DNA from: Streptomyces sp. Ncost-T10-10d
Lineage (GTDB): Bacteria > Actinomycetota > Actinomycetes > Streptomycetales > Streptomycetaceae
DNA length: 64,000 bases
Assembly: GCF_900091955.1 (NCBI RefSeq)
Contig: NZ_FMDF01000073.1
Span: 62,001-126,000, forward strand
Direction of reading: 5' to 3'
The notes under the pieces are model-generated. The model ran no database searches. It saw nothing but the letters and a program-made list of their open reading frames with translations, and was not told the DNA's origin. The position numbers and the translations under genes are program-made. This document shows, one piece after another, positions 7,608 through 15,164 of the stretch (position 1 is the stretch's first letter; the number at the start of each line of letters is the position of its first letter).

Positions 7608-9056
7608 TCACACGCCCAGCTCGGCGGCTATCCGCCCCGAACCGATGGCCCGCACCAGCTCCGCGTGGTCCGCTTCAGTACGGTCCGCGTACGTCACCGC
7701 GAACGCCGCCACCGCCTCGTCCAGCTCCTCGTTCTTGCCGCAGTAGCCCGCGATCAGCCGCGGGTCGGCGCTGTGCGCATGGGCCCGAGCCAACAGCGCC
7801 CCGGTCATCCGGCCGTAGTCGTCGACCTGGTCGGCTGCCAGTGCTGCCGGGTCCACGCTGCCCTTGCGGTTCCTGAACTGCCGCACCTGGAACGGGCGCC
7901 CGTCGACGGTGGCCCAACCCAAAAGAATGTCGCTGACGACCTGCATCCGCTTCTGTCCGAGCACCACCCGGCGCCCCTCGTGCTCCACCGCCGGCACATC
8001 GAACCCGACAGCCGGGAGGTACGGCGCCAGCACGGACGGCCGCGCCTCCTTCACCTGCAGCACCAAGGGCTCGCCACGATGATCGAGCAGGAGCACCACG
8101 TACGACCGAGTGCCGACGCTCCCCGTGCCGACCACCCGGAACGCCACGTCGTGGATCGCGTATCTGGCGAGGAGCGGGACACGGTCCTCCGAGATCGTGC
8201 CCAGATAGTCGCCGAGTCCCGCCGCCACTGCTGCGGCCTCCTCGTCCGGCACCCGCCGCAGCACCGGCGGCGCGTCTATGAAGCGGCGACCGTCCCCGGA
8301 ATCCTCGGTGGACTTGGCAGCGAAGCGGGCGCTGGTGTTGTTACGGGCCTTCTCCGAGACCCGCTCCAGGGTGCCGAGCAGATCCCGCGCATCCGTGTGC
8401 GAGACCAACTCTTCGTCCGCGATGGCGTTCCAGGCATCGAGCGCGGGCAGTTTGGCCAGCAGTCGCATCGTCCGCCGGTATGCGCCCACCGTGTCGTAGG
8501 CGCCCTGGCGGCAGGTGTCCTCGTCCGCCCCGGCCTCGCGCCCGGCGAGCACGAGCGAGGTGGCGAGGCGCTTGAGGTCCCATTCCCAGGGGCCGAACAC
8601 GGTTTCGTCGAAATCGTTCAGATCGATGACCAGGCTGCCCCGCGCATCGCCGTACAACCCGAAATTGGCCGCATGCGCATCGCCGCAGAGCTGTGCGCCC
8701 ACCCCGCTGACCGGCGTGCCCACCAGGTCATGGGCCATCAGCCCGGCCGAGCCACGCAGGAACGCGAACGGTGTGGCTGCCATTCGCCCCACCCGGATCG
8801 GGGCGAGACCGGGCACCCGGCCCCTGCTCGACTCCTCGACCGCCTGCACGGCATCGGGCCGCCCGGCCGGAAGGTCAAGGGCGCAGTGAGAGGCCCTGGG
8901 CACCCTCTCCCGCAGCGTCTTGCCCGCCCCCCTGGGCGGCTGCGGCGCACTCTTGCCCGCCACAGTCGCCCGACGCGCGAATCCGGGCACGACCGGAATG
9001 CGCGGATCATCTGTCACAGCCCGCTGAACCGGCACTGTCGCTTCGATTTCGCCCAT
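7608..9056 (-). CDS. DUF2252 family protein, 482 aa
   Basis: Motifs include LRGSAGLMAHDL, QLCGDAHAANFG and VIDLNDFDET, then LKRLATSLVLAGR. This order is typical of DUF2252, whose core resembles aminoglycoside-phosphotransferase/kinase-fold proteins (a GDxHxxN-like catalytic loop). The function is unknown. The N-terminal 50 residues look disordered. It begins ATG at 9056 and stands alone between the J-domain gene and the membrane protein. Confidence 0.85.
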   Translation of the reverse strand: MGEIEATVPVQRAVTDDPRIPVVPGFARRATVAGKSAPQPPRGAGKTLRERVPRASHCALDLPAGRPDAVQAVEESSRGRVPGLAPIRVGRMAATPFAFLRGSAGLMAHDLVGTPVSGVGAQLCGDAHAANFGLYGDARGSLVIDLNDFDETVFGPWEWDLKRLATSLVLAGREAGADEDTCRQGAYDTVGAYRRTMRLLAKLPALDAWNAIADEELVSHTDARDLLGTLERVSEKARNNTSARFAAKSTEDSGDGRRFIDAPPVLRRVPDEEAAAVAAGLGDYLGTISEDRVPLLARYAIHDVAFRVVGTGSVGTRSYVVLLLDHRGEPLVLQVKEARPSVLAPYLPAVGFDVPAVEHEGRRVVLGQKRMQVVSDILLGWATVDGRPFQVRQFRNRKGSVDPAALAADQVDDYGRMTGALLARAHAHSADPRLIAGYCGKNEELDEAVAAFAVTYADRTEADHAELVRAIGSGRIAAELGV

Positions 9057-9204
9057 GGCGCGCAGCCTCCCCCGCCCTCGCCCTGCGCTCCTGGCCCCAT
9101 GCCTTGTCGCAGATCAATTGCGACGAAGGTACAGCCGTCCACCGAAAGCCGTCTGCCCCTGTGGAAAACTCACCTCACAGCCTGTGGACAACGCTCTGTC
9201 CTGG

Positions 9205-10350
9205 TCAGACGCCGACGGCCGCCTCTTCCAGTTCTTGCTCCAGTTCTTCCTCGTCGTCCGCCTCGGTCCGGGTCTCGGCCTTGACGTGCCGCCCCCGTCC
9301 CTGTGCTCCCCCGGCCTCGGCGGACCCGATGGCGGCGCCGGCCTGAGCCGTCTCCACGGCGGCCCTCCGCCGCTTCGCCTCGGCCAGCCCCGCCGCACCC
9401 ATCACTGCAAGGCCCACCACGAACCAGAGCGCGAGCACCAGCACATGCCGGCCGAGCGCGTGCCCGCCGAAGTACACGTGGCTGCGTACACCCTCGACGA
9501 AGCCCGCACCGTTCCAGAAGGAGTGCAGCGCACCGAAGAAGCCGGGCTGCAGCTCGGGCCGGAAGATGCCGCCGGAGCTGGTGAAGTTGAGCATCACGAA
9601 AAGCACCATCACGCCGAGTGTCGTCCACCGCTTGAGGAAGGTGTGCAGTCCGACGCCGATCAGCAGAATGCCCAGCGAGTAGAGCCAGGCCATCGCCCAG
9701 AGACCGCCGAGCCCGTGATCCACGAGGCCGAACAGCGGACCGGCGAAGACCACTCCGATCAGGCTCACTGCCAGGGACGCGGCAACCGTCAGAGCGGCCC
9801 TGATCCGCAGTGCCAGCACCGCGCCCGCGCCACCGATCACCGCGACCGATGCGTACGAGCCGATACTCACCGCGACCAGCAGGAAGAAGATGCCCTGCCC
9901 GGTCGGATCGCCGTCAGCGGTCGGTGCCGTGTCCGTCACCTTCAGCGGGTCCCCCGCCGCAGCCGCAACCTTGGTGAAGACCTTCTCGACCACCGTGGCG
10001 CTGGTGTCGGAGGACGCGCTGGCCACCAGCAACTCGGGGTGCTTCCCCGGCAGGTAGGCACCGTAACTCGCCTGCGTCCGGAGGTGGTTCACAGCCGTCG
10101 CGCGATCGGGGACCGTGCGCACGCTCAGTGCCCCGTCACCCTTGTCCTGGAGCGTCTGCGCGAGCACCTGCGCTCTCGGCCCCGACCCGACGACGTCCAC
10201 CCGCAGGTCGTGCGGCTCAGGGGCGTGGAACGCCCCGAGGTAGGCGAGGCCCATGCCGATGCACATCAGCAGCGGCGTGACGAGATGGCTCAGCACATGA
10301 CGCAGAGCGGCGGCGGTCGAGCCTGCGGCGGCGCTCGGGCCTGACGACAT
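9205..10350 (-). CDS. ABC-2/YhgE-like multi-pass membrane protein
   Basis: About 381 residues. One N-terminal membrane helix (LVTPLLMCIGMGLAYLGAF), a large outside domain to about residue 155, then five more hydrophobic segments (GIFFLLVAVSIGSYASV onwards), and an acidic C-terminal tail. This layout resembles YhgE/Pip and ABC-2-type permease proteins; no ATPase is adjacent. It is divergent from a MarR regulator with two inverted repeats between them, so it is probably that regulator's target. ATG 10350 is preferred; GTG 10359 is possible. Confidence 0.7.
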   Translation of the reverse strand: MSSGPSAAAGSTAAALRHVLSHLVTPLLMCIGMGLAYLGAFHAPEPHDLRVDVVGSGPRAQVLAQTLQDKGDGALSVRTVPDRATAVNHLRTQASYGAYLPGKHPELLVASASSDTSATVVEKVFTKVAAAAGDPLKVTDTAPTADGDPTGQGIFFLLVAVSIGSYASVAVIGGAGAVLALRIRAALTVAASLAVSLIGVVFAGPLFGLVDHGLGGLWAMAWLYSLGILLIGVGLHTFLKRWTTLGVMVLFVMLNFTSSGGIFRPELQPGFFGALHSFWNGAGFVEGVRSHVYFGGHALGRHVLVLALWFVVGLAVMGAAGLAEAKRRRAAVETAQAGAAIGSAEAGGAQGRGRHVKAETRTEADDEEELEQELEEAAVGV

Positions 10351-10365
10351 TCGGAACACTCCAAT

Positions 10366-10405
10366 AGTTGGCTTTTACAACTCCTAACTCGTTGTACTAT
10401 ACAAC
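10366..10405. promoter_or_regulatory. Two inverted repeats between membrane gene and marR
   Basis: GTTGTA-CTA-TACAAC (10391-10405) is a perfect inverted repeat with 6-bp arms. A second one, AGTTG...CAACT (10366-10382), lies just beyond. Both share the TTG/CAA core often seen in MarR-family operators, and both sit in the 90-base divergent intergenic region, which is strikingly A+T-rich for this genome. Autoregulation plus control of the membrane gene is inferred. Confidence 0.65.
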
Positions 10406-10440
10406 TGAAATCTCGAGGAAGGCGAAAGGTAGGCGAAGCA

Positions 10441-10911
10441 GTGCCAGGCACCCCCGGAGAACGCCAAGAGTCACTGGATGTCATCCAGCGCGAACTGACC
10501 GCCTTCGCGCGCCGCGCGCGCTCCGCGGCGGCCCGCCTCCATCCAGAACTGCCCCTGGTCTCGTACACACTGCTGGCACACATCGACGACCGGCACGGCT
10601 GCCGCGCAACCGATCTGGCCGCGCACTACATGCTGGACAAATCGACAGTAAGCCGACAGATCGGCACCCTGGAGAAGCTGGGACTGGTCGAGCGACACCC
10701 GGACCCGGACGACCACCGCATCCAGGTGCTGCACCCCACCGAGGCCGGAACCCAGGCGCTCGCATCGACACAGGCCAGCCGCCGCTCCGCCTACCAGGAG
10801 CGCCTCGCGGACTGGACGACGGACGACCTCGCCGGCTTCGCGGAGTACCTGCTGCGCTACAACGCGGCGGGCGACAGGAGCACGACTTCCCCGCAGACAA
10901 CGAAGGCCTGA
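10441..10911 (+). CDS. MarR family transcriptional regulator
   Basis: A 156-residue winged-helix protein. The recognition helix region is CRATDLAAHYMLDKSTVSRQI, and the wing contains RHPDPDDHRIQVLHPTEAG with the conserved DxR. GTG start after GAAGGCGAAAGGTAGG. MarR proteins bind palindromes as dimers and release on ligand binding. The ligand is unknown. The target is likely the divergent membrane gene. Confidence 0.9.
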   Translation: MPGTPGERQESLDVIQRELTAFARRARSAAARLHPELPLVSYTLLAHIDDRHGCRATDLAAHYMLDKSTVSRQIGTLEKLGLVERHPDPDDHRIQVLHPTEAGTQALASTQASRRSAYQERLADWTTDDLAGFAEYLLRYNAAGDRSTTSPQTTKA

Positions 10912-11002
10912 CCCGGCAGAACACCCTCCGGCCCACTACAACCGGCGCGACAGCCGGGACGCATCCTCAGACCTCCGCCAGCCACGCGGTATCCGGCACG
11001 CG

Positions 11003-11245
11003 TCAGCAGGGGCCGTCGGAGGTCGGGTACGTCTTCGACCAATGAGCCAGCCCCTTGAGCGCGGGCTCCATCGCGGCGCCGGCCCGGGTCAAGCGGTACG
11101 AGACCCGCAGGGGTGGACCCTCATCGACCTCGCGGACAACCAGCCCGGCCGAACCCAGCTCGGAAAGCCGGTCCGAGAGCATGCGCTCACTGATGCCCGG
11201 AATCGCCCGCCGCAGATCTGCGAAGTGCACCGGCTGCGGTAGCTC
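11003..11245 (-). pseudogene. HxlR-type regulator, 5' end missing
   Basis: The minus strand encodes the C-terminal two thirds of an HxlR helix-turn-helix protein: VHFADLRRAIPGISERMLSDRL, then GLVVREVDEGPPLRVSYRLT. The expected N-terminal helices are absent. Upstream of about 11245 the same frame reads through sequence that is clearly coding on the other strand, so no proper start exists. The remaining frame is intact, so the loss may be recent. Confidence 0.75.
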
Positions 11246-11263
11246 GTACGCCGCCGGCACCCC

Positions 11264-11467
11264 GCGCGAGGATATGCCGAGTTCGTCCAGAACCACCTGG
11301 AGAAGCTGCTGACGAGCATGTTCGGCGCCGAGGTCGACTTCATCGTCCCGGAACTGACGCTGGCCCGGTCCCAGCCCTCGATGGCCGAGCTCATTCCGCT
11401 CGCCGACGCCTCCCGCGCCCAGGCGTTCACTGCGGCTGCCGAGAAGGCCAAGGCCCTCGCAGCCTGA
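11264..11467 (+). pseudogene. FMN-dependent azoreductase-like gene, 3' end only
   Basis: About 67 codons ending TGA at 11467 encode YAEFVQNHLEKLLTSMFG, then VDFIVPELTLA and an alanine- and lysine-rich C-terminus. This resembles the end of FMN-dependent NADH-azoreductase/NAD(P)H oxidoreductases. No start codon or N-terminal flavin-binding part is present. It abuts the 5'-truncated HxlR relic. HxlR regulators commonly sit divergent from such oxidoreductases, so one deletion probably removed both 5' ends. The family call is moderate. Confidence 0.6.
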
Positions 11468-11515
11468 GCCGCACGGCGCAGAGCCGATCAGGGCCCGCGG
11501 GAGCGGGGACCCGAA

Positions 11516-11552
11516 CGGCAGCCCGCGGAGACCAAGACTCCGCGGGCTGCCG
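11516..11552. terminator. Hairpin, 15-bp perfect stem
   Basis: Arms 11516-11530 and 11538-11552 (CGGCAGCCCGCGGAG and its complement) pair perfectly around a 7-base loop. No T-tract follows, as is usual in Streptomyces. It lies 49 bases after the azoreductase-like remnant and was presumably its terminator. Confidence 0.7.
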
Positions 11553-11636
11553 CAACTCCCCTCAACGCCCCACAAGCCCCATTGAGCCCACGAACCCCGA
11601 AAGCCCCACACCACCCCAAGGCGCCAGGAATCTGGC

Positions 11637-11650
11637 GTTTCACGTGAAAC
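11637..11650. other. parS site (ParB binding), distal
   Basis: GTTTCACGTGAAAC, a perfect match to the bacterial parS palindrome. It is about 35 kb from oriC and 41 kb from the parS sites clustered around parA, the only outlier in the window. It lies between two hairpins, outside genes. Confidence 0.9.
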
Positions 11651-11665
11651 AAAACCCGGGAACGA

Positions 11666-11700
11666 AGAAGCCCCACAGACCGTTGGCCTGTGGGGCTTCT
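11666..11700. terminator. Terminator hairpin after tRNA-Leu
   Basis: Arms 11666-11678 (AGAAGCCCCACAG) and 11688-11700 pair perfectly over 13 bp. It lies 7 bases beyond the 3' end of the minus-strand tRNA-Leu gene and fits termination of that transcript. Confidence 0.75.
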
Positions 11701-11706
11701 CTCTTG

Positions 11707-11789
11707 TGCGCGAGGGGGGATTTGAACCCCCACGTCCCTAAGGACACTGGCACCTGAAGCCAGCGCGTCTGCCGTTCCGCCACTCGCGC
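11707..11789 (-). tRNA. tRNA-Leu (CAG)
   Basis: 83 nt. Acceptor arms GCGCGAG/CTCGCGC, anticodon stem CTGGC/GCCAG around loop TTCAGGT (anticodon CAG), a long variable arm as expected for class II tRNA-Leu, and a T-arm with GGTTCAAATCC. CCA is not encoded. Confidence 0.95.
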
Positions 11790-12104
11790 AAGAGTGGTGT
11801 TTTCAGACTCTCTCACCGTTTGGTGCGAGCGCCTGGCGACATCCGGAAGATTAGCACGCTGGACAGGGTGGATTCACATCCGTTGTTTCACCGAACGCCT
11901 GGCGGGAACCGGGAACGCCGTGCGGCCGCCCCCACTCCTCCTCAGTGCACCCCGGGTGCGGGACACTGTCAGGAGGCCGCCTCTACGATCCGTGTGAGAG
12001 GTGACACTCATCCACAGGGCAGACAAGGGGAACCAGCCGATTTCCCCACGCGTGGATACGATCAGTAAGCAGTACAGGGACGACTACAACGGAGGAGGTG
12101 CCCC
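11790..12104. other. Intergenic region upstream of fhaA
   Basis: About 315 bases without a credible gene. It must hold the promoter of the fhaA operon and that of tRNA-Leu, but I cannot name a clear -35/-10 pair. TACGAT occurs at about 11984 and again at 12056 as a possible -10. A strong ribosome site, GGAGGAGG, precedes the fhaA ATG. Confidence 0.4.
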
Positions 12105-12989
12105 ATGGGAGTCATGAAGCGTTTCGAGCAGCGTCTCGAAGGTCTGGTCAATGGCACCTTCGCCAAGGTCTTCAAGTCCGAGGTCCAGCCGGTCGAGATC
12201 GCGGGAGCCCTCCAGCGCGAGTGCGACAACAACGCAACGATCTGGAACCGTGAGCGGACCGTCGTCCCCAACGACTTCATCGTCGAGCTCAGCACCCCGG
12301 ACTACGAGCGACTCAGCCCGTACTCCGGCCAGCTGGGCGACGAACTCTCCGGCCTGGTCCGCGACTACGCCAAGCAGCAGCGGTACACCTTCATGGGCCC
12401 CATCAAGGTCCATCTGGAGAAGGCCGACGACCTCGACACCGGGCTCTACCGGGTGCGCAGCCGCACCCTGGCGTCGAGTTCGTCACAGCAGCAGGACCCC
12501 CAGGGCCGGCAAGGACTGCAGAGCCAACAGCACGGCCAGCCCCCCTACCCGGGCCCGGGGCGGCCTGCACAGCCCACCGGAGGCTACGGCTACCCGCCCA
12601 GCTCCGCCCCGCCCATGCCCGCCGCCCCGCCGCCGGGCGCGGGCAGGCCCGGGGCGCCCAGTACCGACCGGCACCCGCCGGCCGGCCCCAGCCCCCTGCC
12701 GAGCGCGCAGGTGCGTCGCTGGATCGAGATCAACGGCACCCGCCATCAGATCTCCCGCCCGACGCTGGTGCTGGGACGCAGCACCGACGCCGACGTGCGG
12801 ATCGACGACCCCGGCGTATCGCGCCGGCACTGTGAGATCCGGACCGGAACGCCCTCGACGATCCAGGATCTCGGGTCTACCAACGGCATCGTGGTAGACG
12901 GGCAGCACACAACCCGCGCTACGCTCCGCGACGGCTCGCGGATCGTCGTGGGCAGCACCACCATCGTTTACCGGCAAGCCGAAGGGTGA
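12105..12989 (+). CDS. fhaA: FhaA-type protein: DUF3662 plus FHA domain
   Basis: 294 residues. An N-terminal DUF3662 domain (MGVMKRFEQRLEGLVNGTFAK) is joined by a linker rich in Pro, Gly and Gln (about residues 128-195) to a C-terminal FHA domain with LVLGRSTDADVRI, SRRHCEI and DLGSTNGIVV. FHA domains bind phosphothreonine. In mycobacteria FhaA is recruited to the phosphorylated pseudokinase of MviN/MurJ and restrains peptidoglycan precursor export. It is the first gene of the operon containing pstP and pknB; a split pseudokinase/murJ pair lies at the other end of the window. Confidence 0.93.
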   Translation: MGVMKRFEQRLEGLVNGTFAKVFKSEVQPVEIAGALQRECDNNATIWNRERTVVPNDFIVELSTPDYERLSPYSGQLGDELSGLVRDYAKQQRYTFMGPIKVHLEKADDLDTGLYRVRSRTLASSSSQQQDPQGRQGLQSQQHGQPPYPGPGRPAQPTGGYGYPPSSAPPMPAAPPPGAGRPGAPSTDRHPPAGPSPLPSAQVRRWIEINGTRHQISRPTLVLGRSTDADVRIDDPGVSRRHCEIRTGTPSTIQDLGSTNGIVVDGQHTTRATLRDGSRIVVGSTTIVYRQAEG

Positions 12990-12999
12990 AGCGGGGGCA

Positions 13000-13515
13000 A
13001 TGTCAGAGCTGACCCTGACGGTCATGCGGCTAGGTTTCCTGGCTGTTCTGTGGCTGTTCGTGATCGTGGCCGTCCAGGTCATCCGCAGCGACCTGTTCGG
13101 AACGCGCGTCACGCAGCGCGGCTCACGCCGCACTGCGACCGACGCACGGCCGCCACAGGCACGCCAGAATGCCGCGGCACCGCCGCAGCAACGTCAACAG
13201 CCCGGCCGCCAGCGCCGGGGGGCACCCACAAAGCTGGTCGTCTCCGAGGGCACGCTCACCGGCACCACGGTGGCGCTCCAGGGGCAGACCATCACGCTGG
13301 GCCGTGCCCACGACTCAACGATCGTCCTGGACGACGACTACGCGTCCAGCAGGCATGCCAGGATCTACCCCGACCGTGACGGCCAGTGGATCGTCGAGGA
13401 TCTCGGGTCCACCAACGGCACATATCTCGACCGGACCCGACTCACCACCCCGACACCTGTTCCGCTGGGCGCGCCGATCCGGATCGGCAAGACCGTCATC
13501 GAGCTGCGGAAGTAG
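13000..13515 (+). CDS. fhaB: FhaB-type membrane-anchored FHA protein
   Basis: 171 residues. An N-terminal membrane helix (MRLGFLAVLWLFVIVAVQVI), a basic and glutamine-rich linker, and a C-terminal FHA domain (ITLGRAHDSTIVLDDDYAS, SRHARIY, DLGSTNGTYLD). It is the homologue of mycobacterial FhaB/FipA, a PknB substrate linked to cell division. It starts ATG 10 bases after fhaA and ends 129 bases before pstP. Confidence 0.92.
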   Translation: MSELTLTVMRLGFLAVLWLFVIVAVQVIRSDLFGTRVTQRGSRRTATDARPPQARQNAAAPPQQRQQPGRQRRGAPTKLVVSEGTLTGTTVALQGQTITLGRAHDSTIVLDDDYASSRHARIYPDRDGQWIVEDLGSTNGTYLDRTRLTTPTPVPLGAPIRIGKTVIELRK

Positions 13516-13644
13516 TACGACAATGAGCGAGCGGAGCGAGCGAGCCGCGGCGGTCCGGGCAACGGACCCGGCCCGGCTCCCGACCGGAGGGTGGGCAGTG
13601 TGGCTCGAGACCGGCTGTACCCCGAGCCGACGGGAGAGGTGCGC

Positions 13645-15141
13645 ATGAGTCTTTCCCTGCGCTTCGCCGCCGGATCGCACAAGGGCATGATCCGGGAGGG
13701 CAACGAGGACTCCGGCTACGCCGGTCCGCGCCTTCTCGCCATCGCCGACGGCATGGGCGGCCAGGCAGCCGGCGAGGTCGCCAGCTCCGAGGTGATCTCC
13801 ACGCTCGTCCAGCTCGACGACGACGTCCCGGGCTCGGACATCCTCACCTCGCTCGGTACGGCGGTCCAACGGGCCAACGACCAACTGCGCATGATGGTCG
13901 AGGAGGACCCCCAGCTGGAGGGCATGGGCACCACGCTCACCGCCCTGCTCTGGACCGGCCAGCGCCTCGGCCTCGTCCACGTCGGCGACTCCCGCGCGTA
14001 CCTGCTGCGCGACGGCGTGCTCACCCAGATCACCCAGGACCACACCTGGGTGCAGCGGCTGGTCGACGAGGGCCGGATCACCGAGGAAGAGGCCACCACC
14101 CACCCGCAGCGCGCCCTTCTGATGCGTGCCCTGGGCAGTGGCGACCATGTCGAACCCGATCTCTCCATTCGTGAGGTCCGGGTCGGCGACCGCTATCTGA
14201 TCTGCTCCGACGGGCTCTCCGGCGTCGTCTCCCACCAGACGATGGAAGAGACCCTCGCCAGTTACCAGGGCCCTCAGGAGACCATCCAGGAGCTGATCCA
14301 GCTCGCCCTGCGTGGCGGTGGCCCGGACAACATCACCTGCATCGTCGCCGACGTCCTCGACGTCGACAGCAATGACACCCTGGCCGGCCAGCTCAACGAC
14401 ACCCCGGTCATCGTCGGCGCGGTCGCCGAGAACCAGGCTGCCCAGCTGAACGACGGCAGCGCCATGCAGACCCCCGCCGGACGAGCGGCCGGCCTCGGCC
14501 GCCCCGTCCCGCCGCCCGCAGGCGGCTTCGGTCCGCCCGGAAGCGGTGACGGCGTCGGCTACAGCGGCGGAATGCCGGACGACTCCTTCGACGCGTACAC
14601 CGACGACGACTTCATCAAGCCCGGCGGCGGCCGTAAGTGGCTCAAGAGGTCCTTCTACGTCGTGCTCGCGCTCGCTGTCGTCGGCGGCGGTCTCTACGGT
14701 GGCTACCGCTGGACCCAGAACCAGTTCTATGTCGGCGCGAAGAACGAACATGTCGCGCTGTTCCGTGGCATCAGCCAGGACCTGGCCTGGGTCTCGCTCT
14801 CGAAGGTCGAGAAGGACCACCCCGAGATCGAACTCAAGTACCTTCCGCCCTACCAGCGCAAGCAGGTCGAGGCGACCATCGCCGAAGGCAACCTCACCGC
14901 CGCACGCGAGAAGGTCGGCGAACTCGCTGTCCAGGCATCCGCATGCAAGAAGGACGCCCAGCGACGCGCGGCCGAGAAAGCCCGCTCCGACGAGGGCCAA
15001 GCCGGTGGTACGGGCTCGGGCGTCACCAAGACGTCGGCCACTTCCGGTGCCACCAAGACCAAGCCGACCGCAACTCCCACTCCTGGTCCCAGCCTCTCGG
15101 AGGAAGAGAAAAAGCTGGTCCCGCAGTGCGGTAAGCAGTAA
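13645..15141 (+). CDS. pstP: PP2C-family Ser/Thr phosphatase PstP
   Basis: 498 residues. A cytoplasmic PP2C domain carries GMIREGNEDSGY, AIADGMGGQAAGE, VGDSRAYLLRDG and GGPDNITCIVAD (metal-binding aspartates). Then come a linker rich in Gly and Pro, one membrane helix (about residues 333-355, FYVVLALAVVGGGLYGGY) and an outside C-terminal domain. It reverses PknB phosphorylation. ATG 13645 (MSLSLRF) follows GGGAGAGG; an in-frame GTG at 13591 would add 18 unlikely residues. Confidence 0.94.
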   Translation: MSLSLRFAAGSHKGMIREGNEDSGYAGPRLLAIADGMGGQAAGEVASSEVISTLVQLDDDVPGSDILTSLGTAVQRANDQLRMMVEEDPQLEGMGTTLTALLWTGQRLGLVHVGDSRAYLLRDGVLTQITQDHTWVQRLVDEGRITEEEATTHPQRALLMRALGSGDHVEPDLSIREVRVGDRYLICSDGLSGVVSHQTMEETLASYQGPQETIQELIQLALRGGGPDNITCIVADVLDVDSNDTLAGQLNDTPVIVGAVAENQAAQLNDGSAMQTPAGRAAGLGRPVPPPAGGFGPPGSGDGVGYSGGMPDDSFDAYTDDDFIKPGGGRKWLKRSFYVVLALAVVGGGLYGGYRWTQNQFYVGAKNEHVALFRGISQDLAWVSLSKVEKDHPEIELKYLPPYQRKQVEATIAEGNLTAAREKVGELAVQASACKKDAQRRAAEKARSDEGQAGGTGSGVTKTSATSGATKTKPTATPTPGPSLSEEEKKLVPQCGKQ

Positions 15142-15164
15142 AGCCGTAGGGGGCCTTCAGCACC

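Noticed and set aside
11003..11614. A complete 203-residue HxlR-like protein
   Set aside because: Only the C-terminal 80 residues fit HxlR. The rest is antisense to coding sequence of an azoreductase-like remnant and a hairpin.
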